Origin: Lingula anatina
Taxonomy: Eukaryota > Brachiopoda > Lingulata > Lingulida > Lingulidae
NCBI RefSeq assembly: GCF_001039355.2
Contig: NW_019775929.1
Coordinates: 62,001-126,000, forward strand
Direction of reading: 5' to 3'
Length of the DNA stretch: 64,000 nucleotides
This document shows positions 9,207 through 20,199 of the stretch, piece by piece. The notes under the pieces were generated by a model. That model had not been told where the DNA came from. It saw only the letters and a program-made list of their open reading frames with translations, and did no database searches. The translations under genes and the position numbers were made by a program. Each line of letters begins with the position of its first letter. Within the stretch, counting starts at the first letter, position 1.

Positions 9207-9668
9207 TTTTAATCTAATTCTTTGTTTTTTATTCAAATTAATGTGTTTATTTGATGTTGTGAAAATAATCGTGGAGTTTTGTTTATTTATTTACTGTTAT
9301 TATTTGAGCATAAAACTTTTGGGCAGTCCAATTAGACAGTAATCAAAAAGTTGGTGCCATTGTGCATAATTTATCAAAATCATTTTTTATTTCCTGTAAT
9401 GTATTGATACTACTTCCAGCAACTGTCATTTATGCCCTAAACAGATATAATATTAAATTTCATTCTTTGCCTAAATCAAAGATAAACTGATATTGCGTGA
9501 AGTTAGTACATGTAGGGCTAATTTTTGCTGTATTACTATGATTTATTGTTGGGCGTTACAGATTTTTTCGTGGTTTATATCTCGTTCAATTTCTTTATTT
9601 ATCTTTACTTACTATTGTTATTAGCGATGTTGTTATTTTAGTGAAACTGGTATTCCGTCGAATGACAA

Positions 9669-9674
9669 AATAAA
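9669..9674 (+). terminator. Conserved AATAAA after copy A
   Basis: AATAAA in a conserved ACAAAATAAAG context, about 2.0 kb after the stop. Equivalents lie after copy C (20085-20090), D (29018-29023) and E (minus, 30257-30252). Conservation may only reflect duplication; use as a polyadenylation signal would imply long 3' UTRs. Confidence 0.3.
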
Positions 9675-9939
9675 GAAAGTTTTAATTTCAATAATGTCTT
9701 GACTTTCAAATTCAACTGACGGTGCCATAATCAAGAATGGCAACACCAGCAAAAAATTGCTCTGGTACAAGGACGAATAAGCATACCCAATGGTAGACTA
9801 AGAAAAGGCAGCAAAGCTGTCAAATGTACGGGCAAAAAGCAGGAAATAATAACGCACAAAATAGGATACTGTTAATTCTGTACAATAATACATTATGCCT
9901 AACTGCAAAGTCAACATCAAATTTCAATTAAGCACAACA

Positions 9940-10720
9940 GGTAATAACAATGAAAGTAAAAGCTTAAAGCTTCAGGCCAATGAGAGTTCAAGTTCCTACT
10001 TAGGAAATGCCAGAATGAGAAAAAAAATCCGTAAATTCAATAAAAATGATAATCCAATAGAGCTAGTTTTTCTAATTTGAACTGTATGTCAATCCTAAGA
10101 ATCATTCTTGTAAGTTAAAAAATAATAAGTAACACAGTTTTCTTTCATAACGTCTGTGGTGGCAGAGCACGAAGTAGATTTTTTGCCAATTCTGATGCAA
10201 TTTTACATATTGATTAACTGAATAATTGCCACCAATTTTTAATTATCTACTAATAATAACATGGGCATTTAGACATTTTTATTACCACTTGGCTTCATGC
10301 CAGTGGGAGTTCTAAGTTCCACATTGAAAACGCCAATATGTAAAAGATAAAAAAATTCACAAATAAAATGTACAACAGAAAAGAAGCCAATTAGACTGCT
10401 TTCCAACTCAGGCTGCATTTAAGTCCTATGTTTCTTTCCTGTAAGTTTAAGAAGAGTAAGTGACATCGTTTTCCTTTAATGGTCCCTATGGGATCAATGC
10501 CCAAAATACGGTTTTCTTCATTTTTGATGCAATATTACATAATGCTTATCAGCATAATCACAATCAATTTTTAAATAATAAAATAAGAATATCACGGATA
10601 TTCAGAAAATGTAACTGGAAAAGGTCTTCAAGCCCATGGAAGTTCAGAGTCACACCTTGAAAATGCCAAAATGTAAGCAAGAGATGACTGTACTGAAATG
10701 AGAATATTTCCATTTTCAAC
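9940..10720. repeat. Diverged tandem array, about 330-bp unit
   Basis: Three collinear copies can be aligned by eye. A GCCA-TG-GAGTTC block occurs near 9975, 10299 and 10631, each followed by a GAAAA-GCCA-ATG block near 10000, 10326 and 10661. Spacing is therefore about 326 and 335 bp. The copies are quite diverged. No coding content; family unknown. Confidence 0.6.
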
Positions 10721-10893
10721 GCCTTTTTTACAGAAAACAAAATAGTCAATTTACTGTCATTTTATATGATCAACTAAGAAAACTTTTGACATAGGAAAAG
10801 TATCAATAGAACAATTTTAAATGTCCAATTTGCTCCATTCTGAGATTCTGAACATGATGAATGATTGAATATGACAAACTGCAATGATATGAT

Positions 10894-11048
10894 AGTCAGA
10901 AAGTTTTCATCTATGATAGATCCTGAAATTTTGATTTACCTGTTGGCTGTTTCGTCTGTTCACTCTGACAGACTTGGTCACAACTGACAGACGAAACAGC
11001 CAACAGGTAAATCTTTCAGGATCTATCTTAAATGAAAACTTTCTGACT
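10894..11048. mobile_element. Foldback element with about 62-66-bp arms
   Basis: The left arm (10894-10959) and right arm (10987-11048) are near-perfect reverse complements, from AGTCAGAAAG at one end to CTTTCTGACT at the other, around a loop of about 27 bp. It could be a foldback/MITE-type element or a hairpin. No transposase is nearby. Confidence 0.7.
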
Positions 11049-12054
11049 AACAAAACTAAGATCCAATGAAACTATTTTCACATTTGCAATGATATGAGTT
11101 TATTTCCATTTTTGACACTTTATAACACTTTATAACACCTTTATAAAGGTTTACCATCATATCATATACCCCGTATCATTACAAGTATTGTGCTCAGAAT
11201 GCCAATCAATATATATATATAATCAAACCATGATGTCGGAATTTAGGGGCCTCTGTGTAGATACATCAGTCTGGGCATAACTCTATACAACTGTGCGAAC
11301 CGCTACGTGTGACACAATAATCTGTCTGGCAATGTCTGTCGTTTACGCGCCATTCTGGCACAGGTAGCCAAATTTGTAAAACACTGCTTAACTCAATTTA
11401 CGCACTGCAATATCGACTGTGTGCATGCAAATTTTCAAATTCTTCTATGAAGTAGTTGCTGACATATGGATAGTAATTTTGACAGAACCATGCTTCACGA
11501 AAGCCAAGCTTTGCCAGCCCCAGGGACCACTACCCAAATAAATCACTACATATTACACAATGCAGTGGTGCAACAGACGTGGTAGTCAGTTAATTGGTAG
11601 CGATACACCTGACTACACACCTCTCCATTCTCATATCTTATATGATATCTGAGTTTTTTGAAAAAAGATCGCATTTTTACCTAGGCATACCTTTGAAACT
11701 GAAATATTCCATATTGAATGCCAAGTCTGTATATACCTAGAATTCTTTTTTTTTCTATCAATGCTACCGAGCGACTCAATCTTTAATAAGCTTTCATGCC
11801 TTGCTTGTGCTATTATGACTAGCAACCAAAACTTAATGTCATGTTTATTTACATTAAAGACACTATAAAATGACAAATTATGCGTGCACAAAGGCACTTG
11901 CGACGGGATTTACTCGTCCCACATATTAGCCTCGAAACTAACGGTGATATCGCTATTAGCCTTTGGTAGCAAACTGAATTGCTTTCGAGATATGGAATAG
12001 TGCCGAATCGCCATGCTTGTGCCCATTTGCAATTTGTGATTCTTTCAAGTTATG
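11049..12054. other. Intergenic, nothing recognised
   Basis: AT-rich sequence between the foldback element and the conserved 5' flank of copy B. I see no gene, RNA gene or clear repeat apart from a short (AT)n at about 11209-11220. Confidence 0.6.
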
Positions 12055-12702
12055 AAGCCCAGATGCCAATGAAAATCAAGCAGATGAGACTAATTTGACC
12101 ACCAATATGATCACTGCTTTTCACTTGCACGACTTCTACAATCTAAACTCGTCGACAAAGAAACCTGATAATTGCAAAATGTTATGAAAATTTATTTTTC
12201 TAGCACTTAATGACTTCCTGTGACGCATTGGTCATTAATGATTAAGCATAATGAAACATCCAAACTTGACAAGACCTTAAAAAGGTGTGGGTAAGGTTAT
12301 GCATGTATGTCAAATATTCTGAATTTTTGCCAAAGTATAAATAATAGATAAAAATAATAAATAAACAAAATAAAAAGATATGAAAATTAAGTAAACTATT
12401 TCTCATTCTACATACGAAAGGTGACTTCTAATCAATGGACCATTCCACGTGCGTTCAGTTAAAATGGCAACAGTTTAATAACCAAGCCAAATGACGTCTT
12501 AAGAAACATTATAAGTTTGAGTAAACTAATAACAGTTATTATATATTGTCTGTTTCGAAGTCATGAGTCAGTGACCAATAACTATTTAAAGCATCCAGTT
12601 GCTTCCAATCATCACAAATTCGCTACCTGTTCAAATCAGAAAAATTTAACATTTTGTTATTGACAAGGAATACTTTCGTTAGCAGTGATTTTGCAATTCC
12701 CA
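12055..12702 (+). promoter_or_regulatory. Conserved 5' flank of copy B
   Basis: Collinear with the flank of copy A. The distal AGATGCCAATGAAAATCAAG block lies at about 12060-12150. CCAAT is at 12575-12579 and TATTTAAAG at 12583-12591, again exactly 120 bp before the ATG. Confidence 0.6.
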
Positions 12703-13947
12703 ATGGGGAAATTTGGAGTTCTTGTTACAATTTTTCTCCTGGTAATGGTTTTCCTTTATCACTCAAATAATATCAAACAGATGCCAAAAGGAAAATCGAC
12801 AGCAAGTTTGGAAGTGGTGAAAAAAGTAAACCCACCTTTAATGAAAGACAAGAGAGAGCTTCTTGGAAGAAGATGGAATGCAGAAGCGAAACCTGAAAGG
12901 CACAAAACAAGAACAATGATAAGAAGACATATCAAAAGACGCCCCATCCAAAGTTCAGTTTTTCTGAGCCCTGGATACCTGTTAGGTTTCGGCGTCATTC
13001 ATTGGCCGATGGCATGGCTGATTTTCCAGATGCCACTCCAAATCAATCCGAAAATAATGACGTTACACCTGCATTGAGCACAGAAGCTTCCCTTAGAGCT
13101 CATACGAGTCTAACCGAGATAACCAAATTCATCCAAATTCCAAAACCAAATGTTCAATTATGTCTTGCCGCAAACAATTTTATCAGTGACAGGTCTTTCC
13201 AAATACAATGTTCATGTGACAAATACTGCCACATGTTTAATGATTGTTGTTGGCAAATGGAGCGGGACTGTGCTTCAAACCACACAGAGCAAACTTTCAT
13301 CCGAAACATTACCCTAGCTCAAATGAAATGCCTGATGTCTCCACTGGCATATTCACAGACCAAATCGGTCCCGGTCTATTTTTGGTTTGTCTCGACATGC
13401 CCCAAAAGTTGGAAGGATGAAAGCATACGAATGAAGTGTGAAAGCAACAGGCCCAATATGACAGACCTCGCCTTACATTATACCCCTGTGTACGACAAGG
13501 TGTCTGGACTCTCTTTTAAGAACATTTTCTGTACACAGTGTCACAATATCTCAGACATTGATCCCTGGAATGCCACCTTAGGCTGTTATCTGCAAGGCCC
13601 ACAGAAATTCCAAAACATGTCATCTGCAGATGAAGCCATTCGAGAAGTTTTGAAGACCGACTCAGATTGCTACATCAACTTTTTTTCTACAAGAGATTTG
13701 GCCATGCGTCTGTGTGCGGCTGAAGAAAATAAAGCAATGCTAGTGAAGTGTCCGAATGTAAAAGACTTTGACTTTATTTATTTGAGAGGTGTCAAAACGG
13801 GTGTATCTTATAATGCACTGGTGGATTTGTGTTTTGAAGGACCAACTAATGCTGTAAGCTTGCAAAGGACACACTTTAAGAATTTTTTCTGTTTTCTCTG
13901 TTGGGAAGGTCCTTACTTTTACGGAACAGGTAGCTGTCAGAATAACA
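12703..13947 (+). pseudogene. Receptor copy B, exon 1 of 3, frameshifted
   Basis: Homologous along its length to exon 1 of A, D and E, starting MGKFGVLVTIFLLVM. Between 12958 and 12959 one base is missing relative to A (A reads CAGATTTTT, B reads CAGTTTTT). The frame runs off into unrelated residues and stops at 13077. The second frame resumes at about 12960-13000 (MADFPDATPN...), carries the SMB-like knot (CSCDKYCHMFNDCC) and both cysteine modules, and reaches the donor AACA/GTGAGT in good order. Exon length (1245) equals the regular length minus one. Either an early-stage pseudogene, an allele, or a sequencing or assembly error, since the rest of the gene is open. Confidence 0.8.
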
Positions 13948-14186
13948 GTGAGTACAAACATCTATATATTGTTCTTCGTGTATGAAACAATTTTTCTTAA
14001 TAAAAATTTAAAAGAAAAGCGTAACTTTTTTAGCAATCAGTTAACACTTAATCTTCCAATCTTAAAGAACAACAGATTGAACGTTTTTCCTTCTTTAAAG
14101 GATGTTCATATATGCCCGTACGTGTATTTTTCTTAAAATGTTTTTTTCTCAATATTTTTTTAATAATGAAGATGAAACTGCTCTTT

Positions 14187-14224
<38 letters not shown>

Positions 14225-14358
14225 GCACACTGACTCAGGCACACTAACTCATGCATGCGCTAATGCAAGTGCACACACCTTATCTTTTGCATCTTGTACT
14301 GGAAAAATGTTTTAAATGTCAGTTAATACTTTGCACATTTCCGATTATACATTGCCAG
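13948..14358 (+). other. Intron 1 of copy B
   Basis: 411-bp GT-AG intron with a pure (CT)n tract at about 14188-14222, at the same place as the microsatellites in introns 1 of A, D and E. Confidence 0.75.
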
Positions 14359-14486
14359 GGGATCCTGGATATGTATACAATCCCAGGGGATTTTCTTCAC
14401 TTCTGTCTGTTGGTCCAAGTTTGGCTAAAGAAAACAATATGTACCATTGCAGAGTTTCACAACACTCTCAAATCAGCTCCGACACG
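14359..14486 (+). CDS. Receptor copy B, exon 2 of 3
   Basis: 128 nt, CCAG before and GTAAGT after, phases as in A. It encodes DPGYVYNPRGFSSLLSVGPS and the single-cysteine end (YHCRVSQHSQISSDT). Open; useful only if the exon 1 frameshift is not real. Confidence 0.75.
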
Positions 14487-14965
14487 GTAAGTATATTATT
14501 ATGGAGCCACGTGTTTTGCAATGAAATAACCACATATTTAAAATATTGTATATATTAAAATAAACTTTTTTGTCAAAGTAAAATTGTAATTGTGAATAAT
14601 TAATAAAGACAATGTTACACATTGCAAACTTTAGATAAAAGTTATAAAAGCACTATATATATCATCTTACATAGGCCATATTTGAATGGTACGGACAGGG
14701 ATTTAAAATGCTTACTGTATAACAGCTCCAATACACACCAAGAGTAGTCTCTTTGGGCTTTAGCTTCACGAGGAACTGGACCTCTACATTATATTATATT
14801 TATTGTAATGTGATGGCTGTGTACCACCAAGATGTTAGTGAGAGCAATACTGCAGTTAAAATCAAAAGCCAACTGTACTTTTATTACTCTAATGCAGAAT
14901 TTAAAAAATAATAACTTTTTATTAGCTGATACCCTTTACATCAAACATTGAACAATGATAAAAGA

Positions 14966-14994
14966 TTAATATATATATATATATATATATATAT
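14966..14994. repeat. (AT)n microsatellite at MITE edge
   Basis: AT dinucleotide tract immediately left of the MITE. A shorter TATATATATA tract lies on the right side (15221-15235). Confidence 0.9.
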
Positions 14995-15219
14995 TGGACA
15001 ATAGAAGTGTCACCCCTACTGAACCAATACTTTGGGGGAGATAAATGACTGTGGAATGATATGCCCCTGGTATCATTTTATTAACATCAAATTTCCCAAA
15101 AGAAACGGTTCTGATTGAACAATTCAACTGCTTCGATATTCTGACATTGCGTATATTCCGCCTCTTCAGGTTAATAACTTTGATTACTCTGATCAAGGGG
15201 GTGACACTCCTATTGTCCA
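14995..15219. mobile_element. MITE, about 225 bp, with about 22-bp terminal inverted repeats
   Basis: The left end TGGACAATAGAAGTGTCACC is the reverse complement of the right end (15197-15219) with one mismatch (GAAG against GGAG). The element sits between TA-rich tracts, consistent with insertion at a TA-type target. The interior has no real open frame; the 76-codon minus frame here is chance. Probably a non-autonomous DNA transposon; superfamily not determined. Confidence 0.75.
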
Positions 15220-16409
15220 GTATATATATACATATATAATAAAATAAACAAATGATAACCAGCTAATCCTTAATGACTAATAAATGTGCGGACAGTGTTA
15301 TAGATAACTATCATAAATACAACCATGTTGTTACAACAATGCTCAAATCTGCTTCATTAGACAAGAAAAGAGAAAAAAATTAGGGGTGACTGGGCTGGGT
15401 TTGAATAACTTTTCTAAAATTCACCATAAATTCTTTTCCTGTATAAAGCTCTACTGAACATTGTGAATTTTTCTAGAGATGTGAGGGGAGAGCCCTCACT
15501 TTCTCCTGAGTAACTGAACTCATATGCCTCTGATTGGCTGGTCTTACAGAGGCCAAGTCCAATCCAATCAGGTTGCACCCCCTAATTCTGTCTCACAAGT
15601 TCCGCTTGGAAGTAATTAAGTCAAAGTGTGAAAAACAAAGAGGAGACATCCTGACTGAAATTAGGGAAGAAACATCTGGAGCTTGTTTTTTTAGAGCCAA
15701 GCTCCCTGGGAAGCTTGTCTAACATTGATAATCTCATCCCACATAAATCCTTTTATTGTGCCCAGTAAATTATATTTAACAGTTATAATCAGATTTAAAC
15801 TACGGCCACTATCTTTCCACTGTATTGCTAACACCTGTCAGTTGTCAACAGATTGTTCTAGTTTGGGAGAAAAATGTGAAAAAGGAGACTTCGGCTAATC
15901 TGCTATTACTATATGCATTTATAAACCTACCTGCAGAGCCGAATTTCATCAGTCTGTTGTTTGTTTTGCTTTGAGTTCTTTTTGCCAAATACCATATGAC
16001 ATTTCGTCTGTGTTCCTCGGCGATAATAAAAAGAAATGACAACAACAAATAAAAGGATCCATAGAAAATTATCTTCATTTACCCGATGCCAATACAGTGA
16101 CTATCGCTCAACCATAGAAATTTGTAGAAAGAAAATAGAAGCTCCACAAGGAAAAGTCGACACTGACGGTTGTAAAAATTCGGTTAAAAAGAAATTTTTT
16201 GTCATGCCGTTGGGCTGAAAATCTGTAGTACAAAATTGGTTAAAAATTTCTTCGTCTTGCCTTTGGGTCCACATATACATGTAAGTAAATTATGAAATCT
16301 TTAAAAAGCTATGGAACATTAAATTGCTGTTGCACTGATTAGTTTTCATCGTGCTATCAAACTTCTACAAATCTCAACCCAATTATCCACCTTTTTCTTC
16401 TCTTTTCAG

Positions 16410-17975
16410 TGTGCCAGTGGTTATGAAGACTGTCCCCGCCAGTTTAACTATGGTGTCATTCACAGAGATTGTATACCTTTGCTTCAGCAATTTTCAGGGG
16501 TGCACATGGACATTGATATTATCCTTACATTCACTGATTATGAGAACATTCCAGTTAATATTTACACCAATCACAGAGTGATATGTTCTGAAATTAAATT
16601 CAGATTTAGTAAAAGTATAGCTAGTATAGCCGATGTAAACCACAGGAAAAAAATTGGTTGCCAGGCACTGTTCTCCTCCCAACCTTTCTCACAAATAGAA
16701 GTACTACTAAGTTTGTCATTAGGACTACGAGGTAAACATGCAACGTATGAATCTATTGAATTTGCAGAGGCGTCATTGCGAATAAATTTAACCAGCATCT
16801 TGCCTAAGGTCAACTTTTCCCTTAATTTATATTATGGAGAACACAAAATAGATATGACCATGCGTGTTTCAAATGATAATCGTATGTTCAAAACCGCGCC
16901 TTGGTCGGATTTACTTCAGACATTTAAACAAGTACACGATCCAGACTCTTTTTTATGTCCTGTTGTTGTTGTTTCAATGGCAGACGTTACAAACATGAAC
17001 TATGATGCCTTTTATTTTTATTTTGAATATGCCACAGAAAAAGTCACCATCAACCGGAGTCAAGTTATCACTTTTGAGGGCAACATATTTATCTGCAAAC
17101 AGAGTATTGAAAAGTTCCTAGAATCTATATCCCAAATAGTAAATAATACCAAAATTATACCAAGGACTGGTAATCTAATTTCTATGACTATTCTTGAATT
17201 TTGGGCTTTACCTTCCATTTCACTGGGTATATTACTAGTTCATCTTATCATATGTGTTATTCGGTCTGGTTGTAAGAATATTGCAGATGGAATGATCATA
17301 CACCTTACAATCGTATTTCTCTTGCTTCAGTTATTCTCTTCCCTTCCAGCAATTATCCCCGTGAAAACTGATGGCACTGTGTGTATGGCTTTCATAGCTG
17401 TTGCCCATTTCTTTTGGCTGGTAAGTTTTCTTTGGCTAGCAAGTATGACCTTAACGGCATTACACGGCGTCACAGCCAGTCTGTCTTGGAGCAAAAGCCC
17501 AAAGAGACATCTGTTGGCTTGTATTGGAACTACATATACAATCCCATTGGTGATGATGTCGGCTGGAATAGTGTCAGACATGTGGGATGTTGTCCCAGTG
17601 AAAATGCTCTACTGCCAAGGAACGTGTTTCTTTGGTAATATCCAATCCTACCTTCTTCTCGTAGTAGCACCGGCCTCACTGGCTGTATTAGTCAATGCGG
17701 TGATTTGCATTGTTCTGGTTGTATATAAAAGATCTGGAAAGTTAACAGCGTATGCTGTTTATCCAAACTTACTGAGCATAAGTTCCTGCTATAAGATGGT
17801 GTTCATGAGCTCTAGTGTAACTTTGACTGGCTGTGTGGGCTTTATCTTTGTAAGCCTGTCGGTAGCATCAGTTGGAGACTTGTGCTACTTGGACGCTGTA
17901 TTTATGTGTTTCCAAGGCATTATCATGCTGGCAGTTACTCTGGCCTTCAGAAAGCACACTGTTCCCCCATTGTAG
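16410..17975 (+). CDS. Receptor copy B, exon 3 of 3 (ectodomain and 7TM)
   Basis: Follows the acceptor TCTTTTCAG and opens CASGYEDCPRQFNYG, in the same phase as A. It is 521 codons plus TAG, with three codons more than A around residue 70. The 7TM domain contains FWALPSISLGILLVH (TM1), HFFWLVSFLWLASM (TM3), YCQGTCFFGN (loop 2) and CFQGIIMLAV (TM7). The frame is fully open, so decay, if any, is confined to exon 1. The tail is RKHTVPPL. Confidence 0.8.
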   Translation, partial: CASGYEDCPRQFNYGVIHRDCIPLLQQFSGVHMDIDIILTFTDYENIPVNIYTNHRVICSEIKFRFSKSIASIADVNHRKKIGCQALFSSQPFSQIEVLLSLSLGLRGKHATYESIEFAEASLRINLTSILPKVNFSLNLYYGEHKIDMTMRVSNDNRMFKTAPWSDLLQTFKQVHDPDSFLCPVVVVSMADVTNMNYDAFYFYFEYATEKVTINRSQVITFEGNIFICKQSIEKFLESISQIVNNTKIIPRTGNLISMTILEFWALPSISLGILLVHLIICVIRSGCKNIADGMIIHLTIVFLLLQLFSSLPAIIPVKTDGTVCMAFIAVAHFFWLVSFLWLASMTLTALHGVTASLSWSKSPKRHLLACIGTTYTIPLVMMSAGIVSDMWDVVPVKMLYCQGTCFFGNIQSYLLLVVAPASLAVLVNAVICIVLVVYKRSGKLTAYAVYPNLLSISSCYKMVFMSSSVTLTGCVGFIFVSLSVASVGDLCYLDAVFMCFQGIIMLAVTLAFRKHTVPPL

Positions 17976-18173
17976 ACATCTGAGTTGGAGAGTTTCAACA
18001 TGGGCTAAGTGAATCATTGCTAACTTCAGGTTAGCTAGCATATCAATTATTGCATGGCACAGCCAAAGGCGAACTCCAAGAGCATAGATTTATGCCAAAG
18101 TAAAAAGACAAACATATTTCATTCCCATGAACTGTGTTCCTTAATTAATTAATTATTTATTTTTTGCTCCTAG
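17976..18173 (+). other. Short 3' flank of B joined to copy C
   Basis: About 190 bp matching the first part of the 3' flank of copy D (up to the TTAATTAATTAATT tract). It then passes abruptly into 7TM exon sequence. This marks a duplication breakpoint at about 18155-18170. Confidence 0.7.
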
Positions 18174-19006
18174 AATCTATATCCCAAATAGTAAATAAAA
18201 CTAAAATTATACCAAGGACTAGTAATCTAATTTCCATGATTGTTCTTGAATTTTGGGTTTTACCTTCCATTTCACTGGGTATATTACTGGTTCATCTTAT
18301 TACATGTGTTATTCGGTTTGGTTGTAAGCATATTGCAGATGGAATGATCATAAACCTTACAATCGTATTTTTCTTGCTTCAGTTATTCTCTTCCCTTCCA
18401 GCAATTATCCCCGTGAAAACTGATGGCAGTGTGTGTATGGCTTTCATAGCTATTGCCCATTTCTTTTGGCTGGTAAGTTTTCTTTGGCTAGCAAATATGT
18501 CCTTAACGGCATTACACGGCGTCACGGCCAGTCTGTCTTGGAGCAAAAGCCCAAAGAGACATCTGTTGGCTTGTATTGGAACTACATATACAATCCCATT
18601 GGTGATGGTGTCGGCTGGAATAGTATCAGACATGTGGGATGTTGTCCCAGTGAAAATGTTCTACTGCCAAGGAACGTGTTTCTTTGGTAATATCCAATCC
18701 TACCTTCTCCTCGTAATAGCACCAGCCTCACTTTCTGCATTATTCAATGCAGTGGTATGCACTGTTCTGGTTGTATATAAAAGATCTGGAAAGTTAACTG
18801 CATATGCTGTTTATCCAAACTTACTTAGCATAAATTCCTGCTATAAGATGGTGTTCATGAGCTTTAGTGTAACCTTGACTGGCTGTGCTGGCTTGATTTT
18901 TGTAAGCCTGTCGATAGCATCAGTTGGAGACTTTTGCTACTTGGACTCTGTACTTAGGTGTCTCCAAGGCATTATCTTGCTGGTAGTTACTCTGGCCTTA
19001 TATTAA
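18174..19006 (+). pseudogene. Receptor copy C, 7TM-only fragment
   Basis: Starts in the middle of an exon 3 (ESISQIVNKTKIIP..., just before TM1) and runs without stop or frameshift through all seven helices to a changed end (TLALY-TAA). It has no leader, SMB-like knot, cysteine modules or exon 2. Upstream is the 3' flank of copy B, so this is a partial tandem duplicate. The intact frame of about 277 codons suggests the event is recent or the product is used. The junction TTTTTTGCTCCTAG/AATCT looks like a 3' splice site, in phase 1, matching the phase at the end of exon 1 of this family. The first in-frame ATG is at 18237. Confidence 0.75.
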
Positions 19007-19210
19007 GAAACAACACATTTCTCCCGTAATAGATACAACATATCCGAATTGGAGAGTTTCAAAGTAGGCCTAATCATAGCTAACTTGAGATAAACTAACA
19101 TATCAATTATTGCATGGCACAACCAAAAGCGAACTCCAAAAGCATATGTTTATGTCAAGGCAAAAAGACTAACATCAATTTTGTTCCCATAAGCTGTGCT
19201 CTTGGGGTAT

Positions 19211-19249
<39 letters not shown>

Positions 19250-19414
19250 TTGCATCTTGGCAGATTTGATGTTTTAGTATTAAAAAGGTTAGTTGAAAAT
19301 CATTCCGTTAGTGCAGGTGCTCTGTGGTTGCGGCGTTTAATTATTAATATTTTTATAAAACGAAAAACCAAATTATAAAGGTAAACAGAATACCTTTAAT
19401 TGATATGAATAATG

Positions 19415-19499
<85 letters not shown>

Positions 19500-20199
19500 T
19501 TCAAATTCACTTACTACACTGTACCTAGTAGCAAGATTTAATCTAATTCCATGTTTTTATGAAATTTAACCTGTTTTTATTTGATGTTGTGAAAATAATT
19601 TGCTAACAAAATCATGTAGATTTTTATTTATTTATATATTGTTATCACTTTAGCATTAAACTATTTGGCAGTCCACTTAGGTGATAAAAAAGGTGGCGTC
19701 ATTGTACAAAATAACGTGGAATTTTATTTATTTTTATATTGTTATCATTTTAGCATATAACTTCATGGCAGCCCAATTAAACAGAATATGATAAGTTGGC
19801 GTCATTGTATATAATTTTTCAGAATCATTTTTTTTATTTCCTATACTATATTGATAGCACTACCAGTAACTGTCATTTATATCTTTAATATATATTGTCA
19901 AAATTCATTCGTTGCTATATGTAGTCCGTACATGTAGCGTTAATTTTGCTGTATTACTATGATTTATTGCATAGCATTGCAGATTAATTGTGGTTTATTT
20001 CTCGTTCAATTTTTTTATTGATCATTAATTACTATTGTAATGAGCATTTTATTTAAGTGAAACTGGTATTTCGTCGTATGACAAAATAAAGTAAGTTTTT
20101 AATTTCAACAAAGTCTTGGCTTACATCTTCAATATAATCAAATATGGCAACACCAGCAAAAACGCTCTGATACAACGACGACCAAGCATACAAAAAGGA
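19007..20199 (+). other. 3' flank of copy C (duplicated unit)
   Basis: Matches the 3' flanks of A and D in blocks. Contains (ATTT)n at 19208-19251, a long (AT)n at about 19418-19490 followed by poly-T, an internally repeated segment of about 100 bp (TTATTTATT...GTTGGCGTCATTG-like) near 19620-19810, and AATAAA at 20085-20090. No gene. Confidence 0.65.
19418..19500. repeat. (AT)n microsatellite and poly-T
   Basis: More than 30 AT units followed by ten or so T. Confidence 0.95.

Larger units (their letters stand above)
7668..9815 (+). other. 3' flank of copy A (duplicated unit)
   Basis: Non-coding flank shared in blocks with the 3' flanks of copies C, D and E, up to about 9815. It carries an ATTT microsatellite at 7872-7914, an A-specific insertion of roughly 0.8 kb (about 8413-9205) not present in D, and a conserved AATAAA at 9669-9674. 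Confidence 0.65.
14487..16409 (+). other. Intron 2 of copy B, enlarged by insertions
   Basis: 1923 bp, against 905 in A, 780 in D and 553 in E. The extra length is mostly inserted between about 14905 and 15900 and includes the MITE at 14995-15219. A segment at about 15770-15850 also resembles part of the 3' flank of copy A (about 8863-8935). Confidence 0.7.

Noticed and set aside
15480-15760. GC-richer stretch in copy B intron 2 with a 62-codon frame
   Set aside because: No homology, no inverted ends or splice sites tied to the frame; treated as inserted intron sequence.
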